This document shows, one piece after another, positions 16,864 through 25,639 of a DNA stretch of 64,000 bases (the stretch's first letter is position 1; every line of letters starts with the position of its first letter). Origin of the DNA: Amphibiibacter pelophylacis (GTDB lineage Bacteria; Pseudomonadota; Gammaproteobacteria; Burkholderiales; Burkholderiaceae_C); NCBI RefSeq assembly GCF_037688875.1, contig NZ_JAWDIE010000006.1, positions 98,249-162,248 of the forward strand, given 5' to 3'. A program made the translations under genes and the position numbers. The notes under the pieces are model-generated. The model saw only the letters and a list, made by a program, of their open reading frames with translations, was not told where the DNA came from and did no database searches.

Positions 16864-17874
16864 TTACTTGTTGCCCCAGCACTTGTCCAGACCGACCTTG
16901 GTGTCGGCGCTGGTCACACCGGCGACCGGTTTGGCAGCGATCAGCGTCACGCCGGTGTCGGTGTAGCCCGACTTGACCTTCTTGCCCGTCTTGGCAAACT
17001 CGACGCCAGCGGCCACACCCATGGCGGCCATCTGCAGCGGGTACTGCTGGCTGGTCGCGGCGATCTTGCCGGCCGCCACGTCCTTGACGCCGTCACAGCC
17101 GCCGTCCACCGACACGATCACCACGTCTTTTTCTTTACCGGCGGCCTTCAGGGCGTTGTAGGCGCCCGCGGCTGCGGGTTCGTTGATGGTATAGACCAGG
17201 TTGATGCCGGGGTTTTTCTGCAGGCAGTTTTCCATGCCGGTCTGGCCCTTGGCGCGGTCGCCGTAGCTGTCGGCCATGCAGACCACTTCAGCGGGCTTGG
17301 CCAGCTCGTTGCTGGTCGCGGGCAGCGATTTCAGGCCGTAGCCCTGCAGGAAACCGTTGTGGCGCTGGGCGCCCACCGGGTGGCCGGGGAAGAGATCCAG
17401 CGTGGCGATGACGGGCTTCTTGCCGCCCAGCGCCGCCTTGGCGTACTGGCCGATCAGCTCGCCGGCCTTGTAGTTGTTGGTGGCGAACAGGGCGTCCACG
17501 GCGGAGGCCGGGTCGGTCGGGCTGTCCAGGGCGATCACCTGCACGCCAGCGGCCTGCGCCTTCTTGATGGCCGGGATGATGGCTTTGGAGTCGGCCGGGG
17601 TGATCAGGATGGTCTTGGCGCCAGCGGCGACAAAGTTCTCGATCAGGGCGACCTGGCTGGCGTTATCGCCGTCGATCTTGCCCGCGCCGGACAGCAGCTT
17701 GGCGCCTAGCTTTTTGGCTTCGGCCTCGGCGCCTTCCTTCATCTTGACGAAGAAGGGGTTGGTGTCGGTTTTGGTGATCAGGCCAATGACGGGCTCGGCG
17801 GCGTGCGCGCCAAAAGAAAACAGGGCGCCCAGAGCGGCCAGGGCGACGGTGCGGGAGAGGGGGGTGAAGGCCAT
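16864..17874 (-). CDS. frcB: Periplasmic sugar-binding protein (FrcB-like)
   Basis: Peripla_BP_4 family solute receptor of the ABC importer. The 336-residue precursor has a signal peptide ending near SFGAHA (about residue 25). Characteristic blocks are LITKTDTNPFFVKMKEGAEA, VYTINEPAAAGAYNALK and VSVDGGCDGVKDVAAGKI, followed by TSQQYPLQMA; these closely resemble FrcB of the fructose system. First gene of a minus-strand operon continuing with frcC, frcA, fucU and the ROK regulator. The AT-rich stretch upstream (17980-18010) likely contains its promoter. Confidence 0.9.
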   Translation of the reverse strand: MAFTPLSRTVALAALGALFSFGAHAAEPVIGLITKTDTNPFFVKMKEGAEAEAKKLGAKLLSGAGKIDGDNASQVALIENFVAAGAKTILITPADSKAIIPAIKKAQAAGVQVIALDSPTDPASAVDALFATNNYKAGELIGQYAKAALGGKKPVIATLDLFPGHPVGAQRHNGFLQGYGLKSLPATSNELAKPAEVVCMADSYGDRAKGQTGMENCLQKNPGINLVYTINEPAAAGAYNALKAAGKEKDVVIVSVDGGCDGVKDVAAGKIAATSQQYPLQMAAMGVAAGVEFAKTGKKVKSGYTDTGVTLIAAKPVAGVTSADTKVGLDKCWGNK

Positions 17875-18106
17875 GGAATGTCTCGCTTGAAGAATGAAGT
17901 GAACGAAGGGTCGATGCAGGGAAAACGCCGGGAAATCAGGGAAGCCTGCCGCGCAGTGCCTGTGCTGCAGGACTGAAGTCAGTGTAATAAGTAAACAAAG
18001 ATGATTTAATGGTGGAAACCCTGGGGCACTTTGGATGATTCGTTCACCAGTGAATCTGCACGCCGGCGCTTGGGTGGCTTGGCGTCCGGGCGCCGGGGCG
18101 CTCTGG
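17875..18106. other. Promoter spacer upstream of frcB, downstream of the pilS-like kinase
   Basis: 232 bases without a supported gene. Around 17980-18010 there is an unusually AT-rich segment (TAATAAGTAAACAAAG and GATGATTTAAT on plus) that could contain the operator for the ROK regulator and the frcB promoter. The end next to the kinase is GC-rich. I looked here for a response-regulator start (PilR) and saw none. Confidence 0.5.
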
Positions 18107-19951
18107 TCAGGCTGCGCGCAGCGTGACGCGAAAGACGTTCAGCGGCTGGCCGGAGAGCGCGTCTTCGCCCAGCAGATAGCCTAGCTGCGCGCCGTGGCGG
18201 TCGCACAGCTCGCGGCACAGGTAGAGCCCAAGGCCGGTGCCCCGGCTGCGCGTCGAGTAAAAGGGTTCGAAGAGGTGGTTGTGCACGGCGGGCGGAATGG
18301 GGCTGCCGTCGCTGGCCACGTCCAGCCACCAGCCGCTTCCGCCGCCAGGCAGCGCGGGCGCGGCCCGTACGCTGATCTGGATGGAGCCGATCTGGCGGCG
18401 GCAGTGGCGCCAGGCGTTGTCCAGCAGGTTGACGCAGACGCGGTGGAAATCCTGGGCGTCAAACCAGAAGCTCGCGCCCGCTGGGCCGGGCGAGAGCTGC
18501 AGCACCAGATCGGGCGCCAGCGGCGGGGTGCTGGCCGCGGTGGTGGGGCAGTCGGCGGCGTCGGCCTGGCGTTCGCCGGGCGCCCAGTGGCGCAGCACTT
18601 CGGCGATCTGCTCGTCCAGCATCAGGGGCCGCGACTGGATCTGCTGCGGGTCTGCGGCGGTGTCCATCACGTCGTCGACGATGCGGCGCAGGCGCGACAC
18701 GTTGGCGGCGATCATGTCCGACAGCCGCTGCAGCACCGGGTCGGTCAGATCCTCGTGCAGCAGCTGGTTGGCCTGCGCGATGGCCGCCAGCGGGTTGCGG
18801 AACTCGTGCGCGATGCCCGCCGAAAAACGGCCCATGGTGGCCAGACGCTCCTGGCGGTGGCGGCCCTGTTCGGTGCGCTGGTCCTCCATGAAGACGACGC
18901 AGACCGGCTGCTGGTGGCCACCCCGGTCGTGGGTGGCGATGCGGATGCGCAGCACCAGCGCGCGCTGCAGCCCGGAGGCAAAGTGCAGGGTCACCGTCTG
19001 GCGCCGCGACTGGATCAGCGCCTGCACGCTGTCGGTTGCGGCTGGCTGCGCAAAAGCCTGGCGCACGCTGGCGTGCAGCTCGGTCCAGGCGCTCTGTCCG
19101 GCCAGATCAAACGGCACCACGGGCAGCAGGCCCTGGTGGCCCAGCAGAGCGCGCGCGGCCGGGTTGGCGCTGTGTACCGATCCGGTGTTGTCCACGACCA
19201 GCACGCCCTCGTCCATGTCGCCGATGACCATGGCGTTGAGCAGCGCCTGCTGGCGCACCAGTTCGCGCTGCTCCTGCACCTGCGCGCGCTCGTGCAGGGT
19301 GCGCTGGGACACGCCCTGGGCCAGAAAGCCCAGCAGATACATGCCGGCCACGACCACCGCGCCCCGGCCCAGCTGCACCAGCGACTGCGGGAACGGATCC
19401 AGCGCCAGCGCAAACGGCGCCAGCAGGATGACCGCCGCCAGCGTGCTGGTGACCAGCGCGGTGCTGCGCGACATCAGCAGTCCGGCCATCAGCACCGGCA
19501 GCACAAACAGCGCGGCGTGGTTCAGCCCGCCAGCCGGTTCGCCCCAGTACAGCCAGCTGAAAAAGACGAGATCGCTGCCCACGGCCAGCAGCCAGGGGCG
19601 GTGCCACGCGGGCAGGGGCGGGGCCGGACCATCGCTGAGGCGACGGCGGCGCTGGCGCTGCTCCAGCTGCACAACCAGGCCCAGCCAGAGCAGGGCCTGC
19701 AGCGCATACAGCGTGGCGGGCACGAGGCTCTGGACCGGATTTTTGCCGACATCGGCCGACGAGGTGGACAGCAGCAGCTGCACGGCCAGCAGCGCCAGCG
19801 CCACAAACACCCGCACGCGCACGTAGCGCAGGTAGACCGGCCACTGCGGTGCCAGCGGGTCGGGCGCGGCGCCGCACAGATCGCGCAGCGCCAGTCCGGC
19901 GGCGGCCAGCCTCAGGGTGGCGGATGGCCGGACGGGAGGCAGGGGACTCAC
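18107..19951 (-). CDS. PilS-like membrane sensor histidine kinase
   Basis: NtrB/PilS-type kinase. The 614-residue protein has about six N-terminal membrane helices (45-215), a PAS-like region (about 235-355), an H-box AHEFRNPLAAI with His382, an N-box NLLDNAWRH with Asn512, and GTGLGLYL at 571-578. This arrangement matches PilS, which senses pilin and controls type IV pilus expression through PilR. No response regulator follows; the next gene downstream is frcB. It overlaps the PP0621 gene by four bases. PilS is the best guess, but the missing partner leaves its output unknown. Confidence 0.85.
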   Translation of the reverse strand: MSPLPPVRPSATLRLAAAGLALRDLCGAAPDPLAPQWPVYLRYVRVRVFVALALLAVQLLLSTSSADVGKNPVQSLVPATLYALQALLWLGLVVQLEQRQRRRRLSDGPAPPLPAWHRPWLLAVGSDLVFFSWLYWGEPAGGLNHAALFVLPVLMAGLLMSRSTALVTSTLAAVILLAPFALALDPFPQSLVQLGRGAVVVAGMYLLGFLAQGVSQRTLHERAQVQEQRELVRQQALLNAMVIGDMDEGVLVVDNTGSVHSANPAARALLGHQGLLPVVPFDLAGQSAWTELHASVRQAFAQPAATDSVQALIQSRRQTVTLHFASGLQRALVLRIRIATHDRGGHQQPVCVVFMEDQRTEQGRHRQERLATMGRFSAGIAHEFRNPLAAIAQANQLLHEDLTDPVLQRLSDMIAANVSRLRRIVDDVMDTAADPQQIQSRPLMLDEQIAEVLRHWAPGERQADAADCPTTAASTPPLAPDLVLQLSPGPAGASFWFDAQDFHRVCVNLLDNAWRHCRRQIGSIQISVRAAPALPGGGSGWWLDVASDGSPIPPAVHNHLFEPFYSTRSRGTGLGLYLCRELCDRHGAQLGYLLGEDALSGQPLNVFRVTLRAA

Positions 19952-20214
19952 GCCGTGTGGGCAGGGCCGGCGTCAGCGTGCTCGCGGCAGCAGTAGGCCT
20001 GGTTTCCGATCATCAGCGCTTCGGGCCGCGCCAGATGGACGCCGCACTGCGCGCACACGACGGTATCGACTACCGGCGCGGGCGCGCTTCCGCCAGCAGC
20101 CTGCGCCTGCTGGGCTTTGAGGGCCTCGATCTGCTGCTGCAGCTTGCGCCGGATCCAGCGGCGGGCCAGATGCCAGCCGGCAAACAGGATGACCAGCCAG
20201 ATGATGAGTTTCAT
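19948..20214 (-). CDS. PP0621-family small membrane zinc-ribbon protein
   Basis: 88 residues of unknown function. Residues 3-16 form a membrane helix, followed by a short Lys/Gln-rich coiled segment and a C-terminal metal-binding pattern: Cys54-x2-Cys57-x2-His60, then Cys75, Cys76 and His79. This family is commonly encoded next to pilS in Comamonadaceae. Its stop overlaps the kinase start (ATGA), so the two are translationally coupled. Confidence 0.8.
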   Translation of the reverse strand: MKLIIWLVILFAGWHLARRWIRRKLQQQIEALKAQQAQAAGGSAPAPVVDTVVCAQCGVHLARPEALMIGNQAYCCREHADAGPAHTA

Positions 20215-20244
20215 GCGCGCGTCCTGACAGGCAAAAGCCCGATT

Positions 20245-20757
20245 CTAGGGGAGGCGCGGCGCCGCATCCACCGGCTGGGCGATGTCGAACTTGCTGCGCC
20301 GGATGCTGAAGTACGCCCGCACGTTGCGCACCTGGCGCTGGCCGCTGAGCAGGCTCTGGCTCAGGCGCTGGTAATGCGCCATGTCGGCCACCCAGGCGAT
20401 CAGCACGAAATCGATGCCGCCGCCCGTGCGCCAGGCCTGCTGTACCTCGGGCAGCGCCTGCACGGCGGCCTCGAAGGCCAGCGCGGACTCGTCGGTCTGC
20501 GGGTCCAGAGTGATCTCCAGCACCACATGCAGGCCCTGCGCCACCTGCTGCGGCGCCAGCAGCGCCACCACGCGCTGGATGACGCCGCCCTCCATCAGAC
20601 GGCGCACGCGGCGCAGCGCCGTCGCGGGCGAGACGTGCGCCAGCCGCGCCAGCGCCGCGTTGCTGCGCGAGGCGTCTTCCTGCAGCAGTCGAAGCAGCCG
20701 CCGGTCGGTGTCGTCCAGCTCCAGCGGGATTGAAGCGGCTGTGGATGAATCATTCAT
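20245..20757 (-). CDS. Lrp/AsnC-family transcriptional regulator
   Basis: 170-residue feast/famine regulator with an N-terminal winged helix (LDDTDRRLLRLLQEDASRSN, then LARLAHVSPATALRRVRRL, about residues 14-55) and a RAM ligand-binding domain. It is divergent from glmS. The 160-bp spacer is AT-rich with short dyads, which would fit autoregulation. The effector amino acid cannot be told from the sequence. Confidence 0.9.
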   Translation of the reverse strand: MNDSSTAASIPLELDDTDRRLLRLLQEDASRSNAALARLAHVSPATALRRVRRLMEGGVIQRVVALLAPQQVAQGLHVVLEITLDPQTDESALAFEAAVQALPEVQQAWRTGGGIDFVLIAWVADMAHYQRLSQSLLSGQRQVRNVRAYFSIRRSKFDIAQPVDAAPRLP

Positions 20758-20917
20758 GAATGACTAAATTTTGGTTGATTGTTGCAAGATGGCATATTAC
20801 TGCAATATTATTTCATTTACAGATGATTAATGAAAGATCGGGATCACGTCTGGTGAGCATGACAGCCGTGGCGCGGCTAGCATGTCGGCATCTTTCATCC
20901 TGTTCAAGGACCTGCTT
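20758..20917. promoter_or_regulatory. Divergent AT-rich control region between the Lrp-type gene and glmS
   Basis: Contains TTGCA at 20782-20786 facing TGCAA at 20801-20805 (centres 19 bp apart) and TTTCATT at 20811-20817 facing AATGAAA at 20829-20835. The AT richness stands out against the genome. These are candidate Lrp-type sites and promoters for both genes; no hexamer pair is clearly best. Confidence 0.4.
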
Positions 20918-22756
20918 ATGTGTGGCATCGTGGGCGCCGTCAGTTCGCGCAACATCGTTCCGGTTCTGGTCGAGGGCCTCAAGCGCCTGGAGTACCGGGG
21001 TTATGACTCCTGCGGCGTGGCCGTGCACCAGGACGGCGCGCTGCGCCGGGCGCGCAGCACGTCGCGCGTGGCCGAGCTGGACACCCATGTGGCGCAGGAC
21101 GGCATCGCCGCCGGGACGGGCATTGCGCACACGCGCTGGGCCACGCACGGCGAACCGGCGGTGCGTAACGCGCACCCGCACTTCTCGCGCGACCGCATCG
21201 CGCTGGTGCACAACGGCATCATCGAAAACCACGACGAGCTGCGCGCCGAGCTGCGCGCGCTGGGCTATGTTTTTGACAGCCAGACCGACACCGAAGTCAT
21301 CGCCCACCTGGTCCACCACCTGTATCAGGGCGACCTGCTGGCGGCGGTTCAGCAGGCGGTGACGCGGCTGCAGGGCGCTTACGCCATCGCCGTGTTCAGT
21401 CAGGACGAGCCGCACCGCATCATCGGTGCCCGCGAGGGCTCGCCGCTGGTGCTGGGCCGCGGTCAGGACGGCGCCGCCGAGAACTTCCTGGCGTCCGACG
21501 CCATGGCGCTGGCCGGGGTCACCGACCAGATCGTCTATCTGGAAGAGGGCGACGTGGTCGACATGCAGCCCGGCCGGGTCTGGATCACGCGCCGCGACGC
21601 GGGCGGCCATTACGTGGACGTGCAGCGCGAGACACGCACCGTGCACGCGCACAGCGGCGCCGCCGAGCTGGGCCCCTACCGCCACTACATGCAAAAAGAG
21701 ATTTTCGAGCAGCCCCAGGCCATCGCCGACACGCTGGACGCGGTCAGCCACATCACGCCCGAGCTGTTCGGCGAGAAAGCGCCGCAGGCGTTGTCCGAAA
21801 TCAACCGCGTGCTCATCCTGGCCTGTGGCACCAGCTACTACGCGGGCCTGACCGCCAAATACTGGCTGGAAGGCGTGGCGCGCATTCCCACCGAGGTCGA
21901 AGTCGCCAGCGAATACCGCTACCGCACCAGCGTCCCCGACCCGAAAACCCTGGTCGTGACCATCACCCAGAGCGGCGAAACCGCCGACACGCTGGCCGCG
22001 CTCAAGCACGCGCGCAGTCTGGGCATGTCGCACACGCTGACCATCTGCAACGTCGCCACCAGCGCCATGGTGCGCGAGTGCGCCATGGCCTACATCACCC
22101 GCGCGGGGGTGGAGATTGGCGTGGCCTCGACCAAGGCCTTCACCACGCAGCTGATCGGCCTCTTCCTGCTGACGCTGACGCTGGCCAAACTGCGCGGCCA
22201 CCTGAGCGCCGAAGAAGAAGCCCGCCACCTGAAAGATCTGCGCCACCTGCCCGTGGCAGTGCAGTCCGTGCTGGCGCTGGAGCCGCAGATCATCGCCTGG
22301 AGCGAGGAGTTCGTGCCGCGCCACAACGCGCTCTTCCTGGGCCGGGGCCGCCACTACCCGATCGCGCTGGAGGGCGCGCTGAAGCTCAAGGAAATCAGCT
22401 ACATCCACGCTGAAGCCTACCCGGCCGGCGAGCTGAAACACGGCCCGCTGGCGCTGGTGACGCGCGAAATGCCGGTGATCACCGTCGCGCCCAACGACGA
22501 GCTGCTGGAAAAGCTCAAGAGCAACATCCAGGAAGTGCGCGCACGCGGCGGCGAGCTGTTCGTTTTCGCCGACGGCGACAGCCGCATGGAGAGCGAACCC
22601 GGCGTGCGCGTGCTGCGCATGCCCGAGCACTACGGCCTGACCAGCCCCATCCTGCACGTCATCCCGCTGCAGCTGCTGGCGTACCACACGGCGTGCGCCA
22701 GGGGGACTGATGTGGATAAGCCGAGGAATCTGGCGAAGAGTGTGACGGTGGAGTGA
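20918..22756 (+). CDS. glmS: Glutamine-fructose-6-phosphate aminotransferase
   Basis: Makes glucosamine-6-phosphate from fructose-6-phosphate and glutamine, the entry step for UDP-GlcNAc. The ATG at 20918 gives 612 residues and places the nucleophile Cys2 right after Met (MCGIVGAVS), as needed for N-terminal processing; the upstream in-frame ATG is rejected. The glutaminase domain (about 1-235) contains YRGYDSCG and HTRWATHGEP. Two SIS domains follow (CGTSYYAG, SQSGETADT in variant form TQSGETADT). The C-terminus ends DKPRNLAKSVTVE, the family signature. Confidence 0.97.
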   Translation: MCGIVGAVSSRNIVPVLVEGLKRLEYRGYDSCGVAVHQDGALRRARSTSRVAELDTHVAQDGIAAGTGIAHTRWATHGEPAVRNAHPHFSRDRIALVHNGIIENHDELRAELRALGYVFDSQTDTEVIAHLVHHLYQGDLLAAVQQAVTRLQGAYAIAVFSQDEPHRIIGAREGSPLVLGRGQDGAAENFLASDAMALAGVTDQIVYLEEGDVVDMQPGRVWITRRDAGGHYVDVQRETRTVHAHSGAAELGPYRHYMQKEIFEQPQAIADTLDAVSHITPELFGEKAPQALSEINRVLILACGTSYYAGLTAKYWLEGVARIPTEVEVASEYRYRTSVPDPKTLVVTITQSGETADTLAALKHARSLGMSHTLTICNVATSAMVRECAMAYITRAGVEIGVASTKAFTTQLIGLFLLTLTLAKLRGHLSAEEEARHLKDLRHLPVAVQSVLALEPQIIAWSEEFVPRHNALFLGRGRHYPIALEGALKLKEISYIHAEAYPAGELKHGPLALVTREMPVITVAPNDELLEKLKSNIQEVRARGGELFVFADGDSRMESEPGVRVLRMPEHYGLTSPILHVIPLQLLAYHTACARGTDVDKPRNLAKSVTVE

Positions 22757-22790
22757 GGGTGCGGGGCAGGAGAGCCAGCCACTGGCGCAT

Positions 22791-23978
22791 TCATTCCTCG
22801 CCCATCGCCAGGTTGCCCTGCGCTGAACCCGGTGGCCAAGCGCCCGCCTCCCTGCGGACCTCAAACCAGCGGTGCATGGCTGCGTCCTCACCGGCATATT
22901 CCCCACGCGCCGATTTCCACACCAAGGCAGGTGTGCGCTGGCGCAGCGACTCCAGGGATTTCTGCGCCTGCTGCACGCTGATCGGGCTTCCCAGCTTGTC
23001 ACGGTAGAAGCGCAGCGCTTCGGCATCGTATGGGCGAAAGCGCGACCCCTGATCCAGCATGCGCCACAGCACCACCTGCTCGATGGGTTTGAGACCCAGG
23101 AAGTCGGATTCCATCTGCGCTTCGTCCTGAGACTGCTGGTCCTGCGCCGCCTGCTGCAGCGCGGGTTCGAAGCGGCCTTTGTGGCCCGACAGCGGGCTGA
23201 GCACGGCCCCCATCGCGGCCATGAAGAACTGCGGCCGGTGGCCGAAGGCGGTAAACGCCTCCTGCAAGGCGGCCCGGTCCACCGGGACCAGGTCGGGCCG
23301 CTGGGCCTCCACCAGGGTGGCTACATGGGCGATGAAATCCGTGTCCAGCGGGGGAAGTGTCTGAATCTGCGAACCGTAAAACGGTGCCCCCGCGCTGACC
23401 ACCAGGCGCAGCAGCTTGTCACGATCGGACCCCGACATCACCAGCATCAGGTTCACCCGGCCAGGCTGGTTCATCTGGTCACGCGCCGACTTCAGCGCGG
23501 TCATCGCCACCTCGCCCGCCTCGCTGGTCAGGGCATGCTGGGCCTCGTCAATGATCAGCGCCACCGGACGGCCTGCCGCCAGGTGCAGGCTGCGCAGTGC
23601 GTCCACCAGGGTGAGGCCATCCACTTGACCGATCTGGCTGATGTCGATGTCCAGGGCGCCTGCCACCTTCACACTTTTGACGCCGGCCTTTCGTGCGGTG
23701 CGGGCGACCAGGCCAAGGTGCCCCTGCAGGGCTTGGGCAATGGCCTCGGCAATCAGGGCGCCGGGGTCGCGGCGGGTGTCGGCCCACAGGTCCACATATA
23801 CGACTTCCACGTCGGCCTTCTGCAAGGCGGGCGCCAGGTCACCCTGCAAAAAGGTGCTCTTGCCGGTTCGGCGCGGCGCCGCCAGGAACAGTCCGTTGTG
23901 TGCGTCGCCCAGCAGCGTTTTGCCCTGCAGGGCCTGGACCAGCTGCTGCGCCAATGCGGTACGGTGGTAAGCGATCAT
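22791..23978 (-). CDS. AAA+ ATPase of unknown function
   Basis: 395-residue single-gene ATPase. Walker A is PRRTGKST at 35-42, Walker B LIIDEAQ at 141-147, and MSGSDRDKL at 181-189 looks like a sensor-1 segment. The C-terminal 150 residues are predicted helical, possibly winged helix, with no recognizable catalytic motif. The archaeal-type ATPase and STAND-like NTPase groups are the closest general match. It is isolated between glmS (convergent) and a GreA/B-like gene, and has no operon partner. Its start is preceded by a 41-bp palindrome. Function unknown; a defence or stress role would be speculation. Confidence 0.8.
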   Translation of the reverse strand: MIAYHRTALAQQLVQALQGKTLLGDAHNGLFLAAPRRTGKSTFLQGDLAPALQKADVEVVYVDLWADTRRDPGALIAEAIAQALQGHLGLVARTARKAGVKSVKVAGALDIDISQIGQVDGLTLVDALRSLHLAAGRPVALIIDEAQHALTSEAGEVAMTALKSARDQMNQPGRVNLMLVMSGSDRDKLLRLVVSAGAPFYGSQIQTLPPLDTDFIAHVATLVEAQRPDLVPVDRAALQEAFTAFGHRPQFFMAAMGAVLSPLSGHKGRFEPALQQAAQDQQSQDEAQMESDFLGLKPIEQVVLWRMLDQGSRFRPYDAEALRFYRDKLGSPISVQQAQKSLESLRQRTPALVWKSARGEYAGEDAAMHRWFEVRREAGAWPPGSAQGNLAMGEE

Positions 23979-23990
23979 GCAATTATCTTT

Positions 23991-24031
23991 TTTTATCCTG
24001 GAAAAGATATTTTATCTTTTTCAGGATAAAA
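23991..24031 (-). promoter_or_regulatory. Large palindromic operator upstream of the AAA+ ATPase
   Basis: Arms 23991-24009 and 24013-24031 (19 nt each) match as inverted repeats in 18 of 19 positions, with a 3-bp TTT centre. Each arm contains TATCCTG and AAAGATA, and a further half-site AAAGATAA (minus strand) lies at 23982-23989, next to the start codon at 23978. The position, immediately upstream of translation, suggests repressor binding. No DNA-binding protein gene is adjacent. Confidence 0.7.
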
Positions 24032-24067
24032 GTGGATAGTTCGACAAAGCCCTTTCGTCCCGCCCAC

Positions 24068-24550
24068 TCACGCCACCCCAACCACCTCATACCCCATCTG
24101 CCCTGACCCCACCTGCACCAGCACCTCATCCCCCTCGCATTTGCCCAGCAAGGCCCGGCCCAGCGGCGCCTCGCTGCTGATGACCTGAACGGGCTGGCCG
24201 CCGCAGAGCAGTTTCATGCTGCCCCCGGCGGGGCCGAGGAAGACGTGCTGCAGCGCGCCGTCGGCATCGGCCAGGCACACCAGCGCGCCAAGCTGTATGC
24301 CCTGGCGGGCGTCGTAGGGGCGCGGGTGAAACTGGCGCCAGTGGGTGATGGCCTGGCGGATGGCCGTGACGCGGCGGGCTTGGCCGGTGGCCAGGTAGGC
24401 AGCTTCCAGACCCAGGGTGTCGTACTTGTTTTCGGCGATGTTCTCTTCGTGCGTCGCCGTTTCATGGGCCGCCAGCGCGGCCTGTTCGGTTTGCAGCAGG
24501 TCTTGGGCGAGACTCTCCAGCACCTGCTGGCGTAACAGCGATTTATCCAT
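24068..24550 (-). CDS. GreA/GreB-family protein
   Basis: 160 residues. The C-terminal part has the GreA/B C-terminal (FKBP-like) fold pattern: LGALVCLADADGALQHVFLGPAGG, then VISSEAPLGRALLGKCEGDEV. The N-terminal part (about 1-70) is helical and Glu/Ala rich (EENIAENKYDTLGLEAAYLA) but does not match the canonical GreA coiled coil. It probably binds RNA polymerase, but the acidic tip residues needed for transcript cleavage are not evident. Lies downstream of truD. Confidence 0.78.
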   Translation of the reverse strand: MDKSLLRQQVLESLAQDLLQTEQAALAAHETATHEENIAENKYDTLGLEAAYLATGQARRVTAIRQAITHWRQFHPRPYDARQGIQLGALVCLADADGALQHVFLGPAGGSMKLLCGGQPVQVISSEAPLGRALLGKCEGDEVLVQVGSGQMGYEVVGVA

Positions 24551-24616
24551 GGGGGAAGCGGGAGTGGCCTCTCGAACAGGCTGCAGTCGGCTCTTGCGGA
24601 TGAAGGGCTGCGCCCC

Positions 24617-25639
24617 TTACTCCGCAGCCCCGGGCTCGGTGAGTCGCTCGGGCTCTGTGGTGCGCAGGATTTCGCCCAGCACAGACGTGGCGTAGGTGCC
24701 AGCGGGCAGGGTGAAGCTGATCACCAGCTGGTCGGCTTGAGGCCATTCCCAGCTCATGTCGGCCGGGCTTGCCACCAGGGCGCGGCGCTCCTGGTCCAGT
24801 CCGGCGTATTCCAGGCCGTTGCACAAAATGGCGTGGCGCTCGGCCACGCTGTTCTCCAGGGCCTGCGCATCGCCCGAGGTGCTCACCCGGCCCCGGCCCC
24901 AAAGCGGCCCGGTGGGCTGGCCGGTGTCGGTCATCACATCGCCCGGCAAACTTTTGCCCCACAGCCCTTGCGCAATGCGCAGCGCCAGCACCTCATTGAA
25001 GACAAAAGAGCGCACCGCCGACAGGTAAATGCCCTTCTTCTTCGGATTGCGCACGCGAATCTCGCGCGCCAGCATGGCGCGGCCCAGCTCGACATTGCCG
25101 CCGTCAAAGCCAAAGCGCTGGGCGCCGAAGTAGTTGGGCACGCCCTGCGTCGCCACGGCCTGCAGGTTGGCCTCCAGCGCCTGCCGCTCGCCGCTGACTT
25201 CACGCAGCACGATGCGAAAGCGGTTGCCCTGCAGATCGCCCGGTCGCAGCTTCTTCACGTGGCGGCTCTGGCTCAGCACCCTGAATTCCGGGTGCGCAAG
25301 CGGCGTCAGGTCGGGCGTCTCGCCGGTTTTGCCGCTGGGCAGGTAGATGCTGAACCACTGCCGGGTGATGGCGTGGCGGTCCTTCAGACCGGCATAGCCC
25401 ACATCCCACTCGTTCACCCCGGCGGCCAGGGCCAGTTGCTGGGCGACGTAGACGGTGTTGGCGCCGCTCTTTTCCACCTCCACCCAGATGTGCTCGCCCG
25501 CCCCCGAGGGCAACTGCAGCGGCAGCTCGGTGACGACGAAGTCCTCGTGATGGACTTTCAGCATGGCGCTGGCGCCGCTGGCCGGGTAGGCGCTGGGCCA
25601 GTGGGGCAGGGTGGTGTGGGTGGGGGGAGATTCGGTCAT
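24617..25639 (-). CDS. truD: tRNA pseudouridine(13) synthase TruD
   Basis: Isomerizes U13 of tRNA-Glu. Starting at ATG 25639 gives 340 residues, near the family norm; the longer in-frame ATG at 25780 adds an atypical basic segment. The catalytic aspartate is Asp87 in GYAGLKDRHAITRQW. Other family blocks are HVKKLRPGDLQGNRF, VPNYFGAQRFG and RSFVFNEVLALRI. Upstream is a 299-bp spacer shared with prfC. Confidence 0.95.
   Translation of the reverse strand: MTESPPTHTTLPHWPSAYPASGASAMLKVHHEDFVVTELPLQLPSGAGEHIWVEVEKSGANTVYVAQQLALAAGVNEWDVGYAGLKDRHAITRQWFSIYLPSGKTGETPDLTPLAHPEFRVLSQSRHVKKLRPGDLQGNRFRIVLREVSGERQALEANLQAVATQGVPNYFGAQRFGFDGGNVELGRAMLAREIRVRNPKKKGIYLSAVRSFVFNEVLALRIAQGLWGKSLPGDVMTDTGQPTGPLWGRGRVSTSGDAQALENSVAERHAILCNGLEYAGLDQERRALVASPADMSWEWPQADQLVISFTLPAGTYATSVLGEILRTTEPERLTEPGAAE

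Noticed and set aside
18006..18329. Small minus-strand ORF between the kinase and frcB
   Set aside because: Overlaps the kinase 3' end in another frame and shows no receiver-domain similarity; it is not a pilR remnant.
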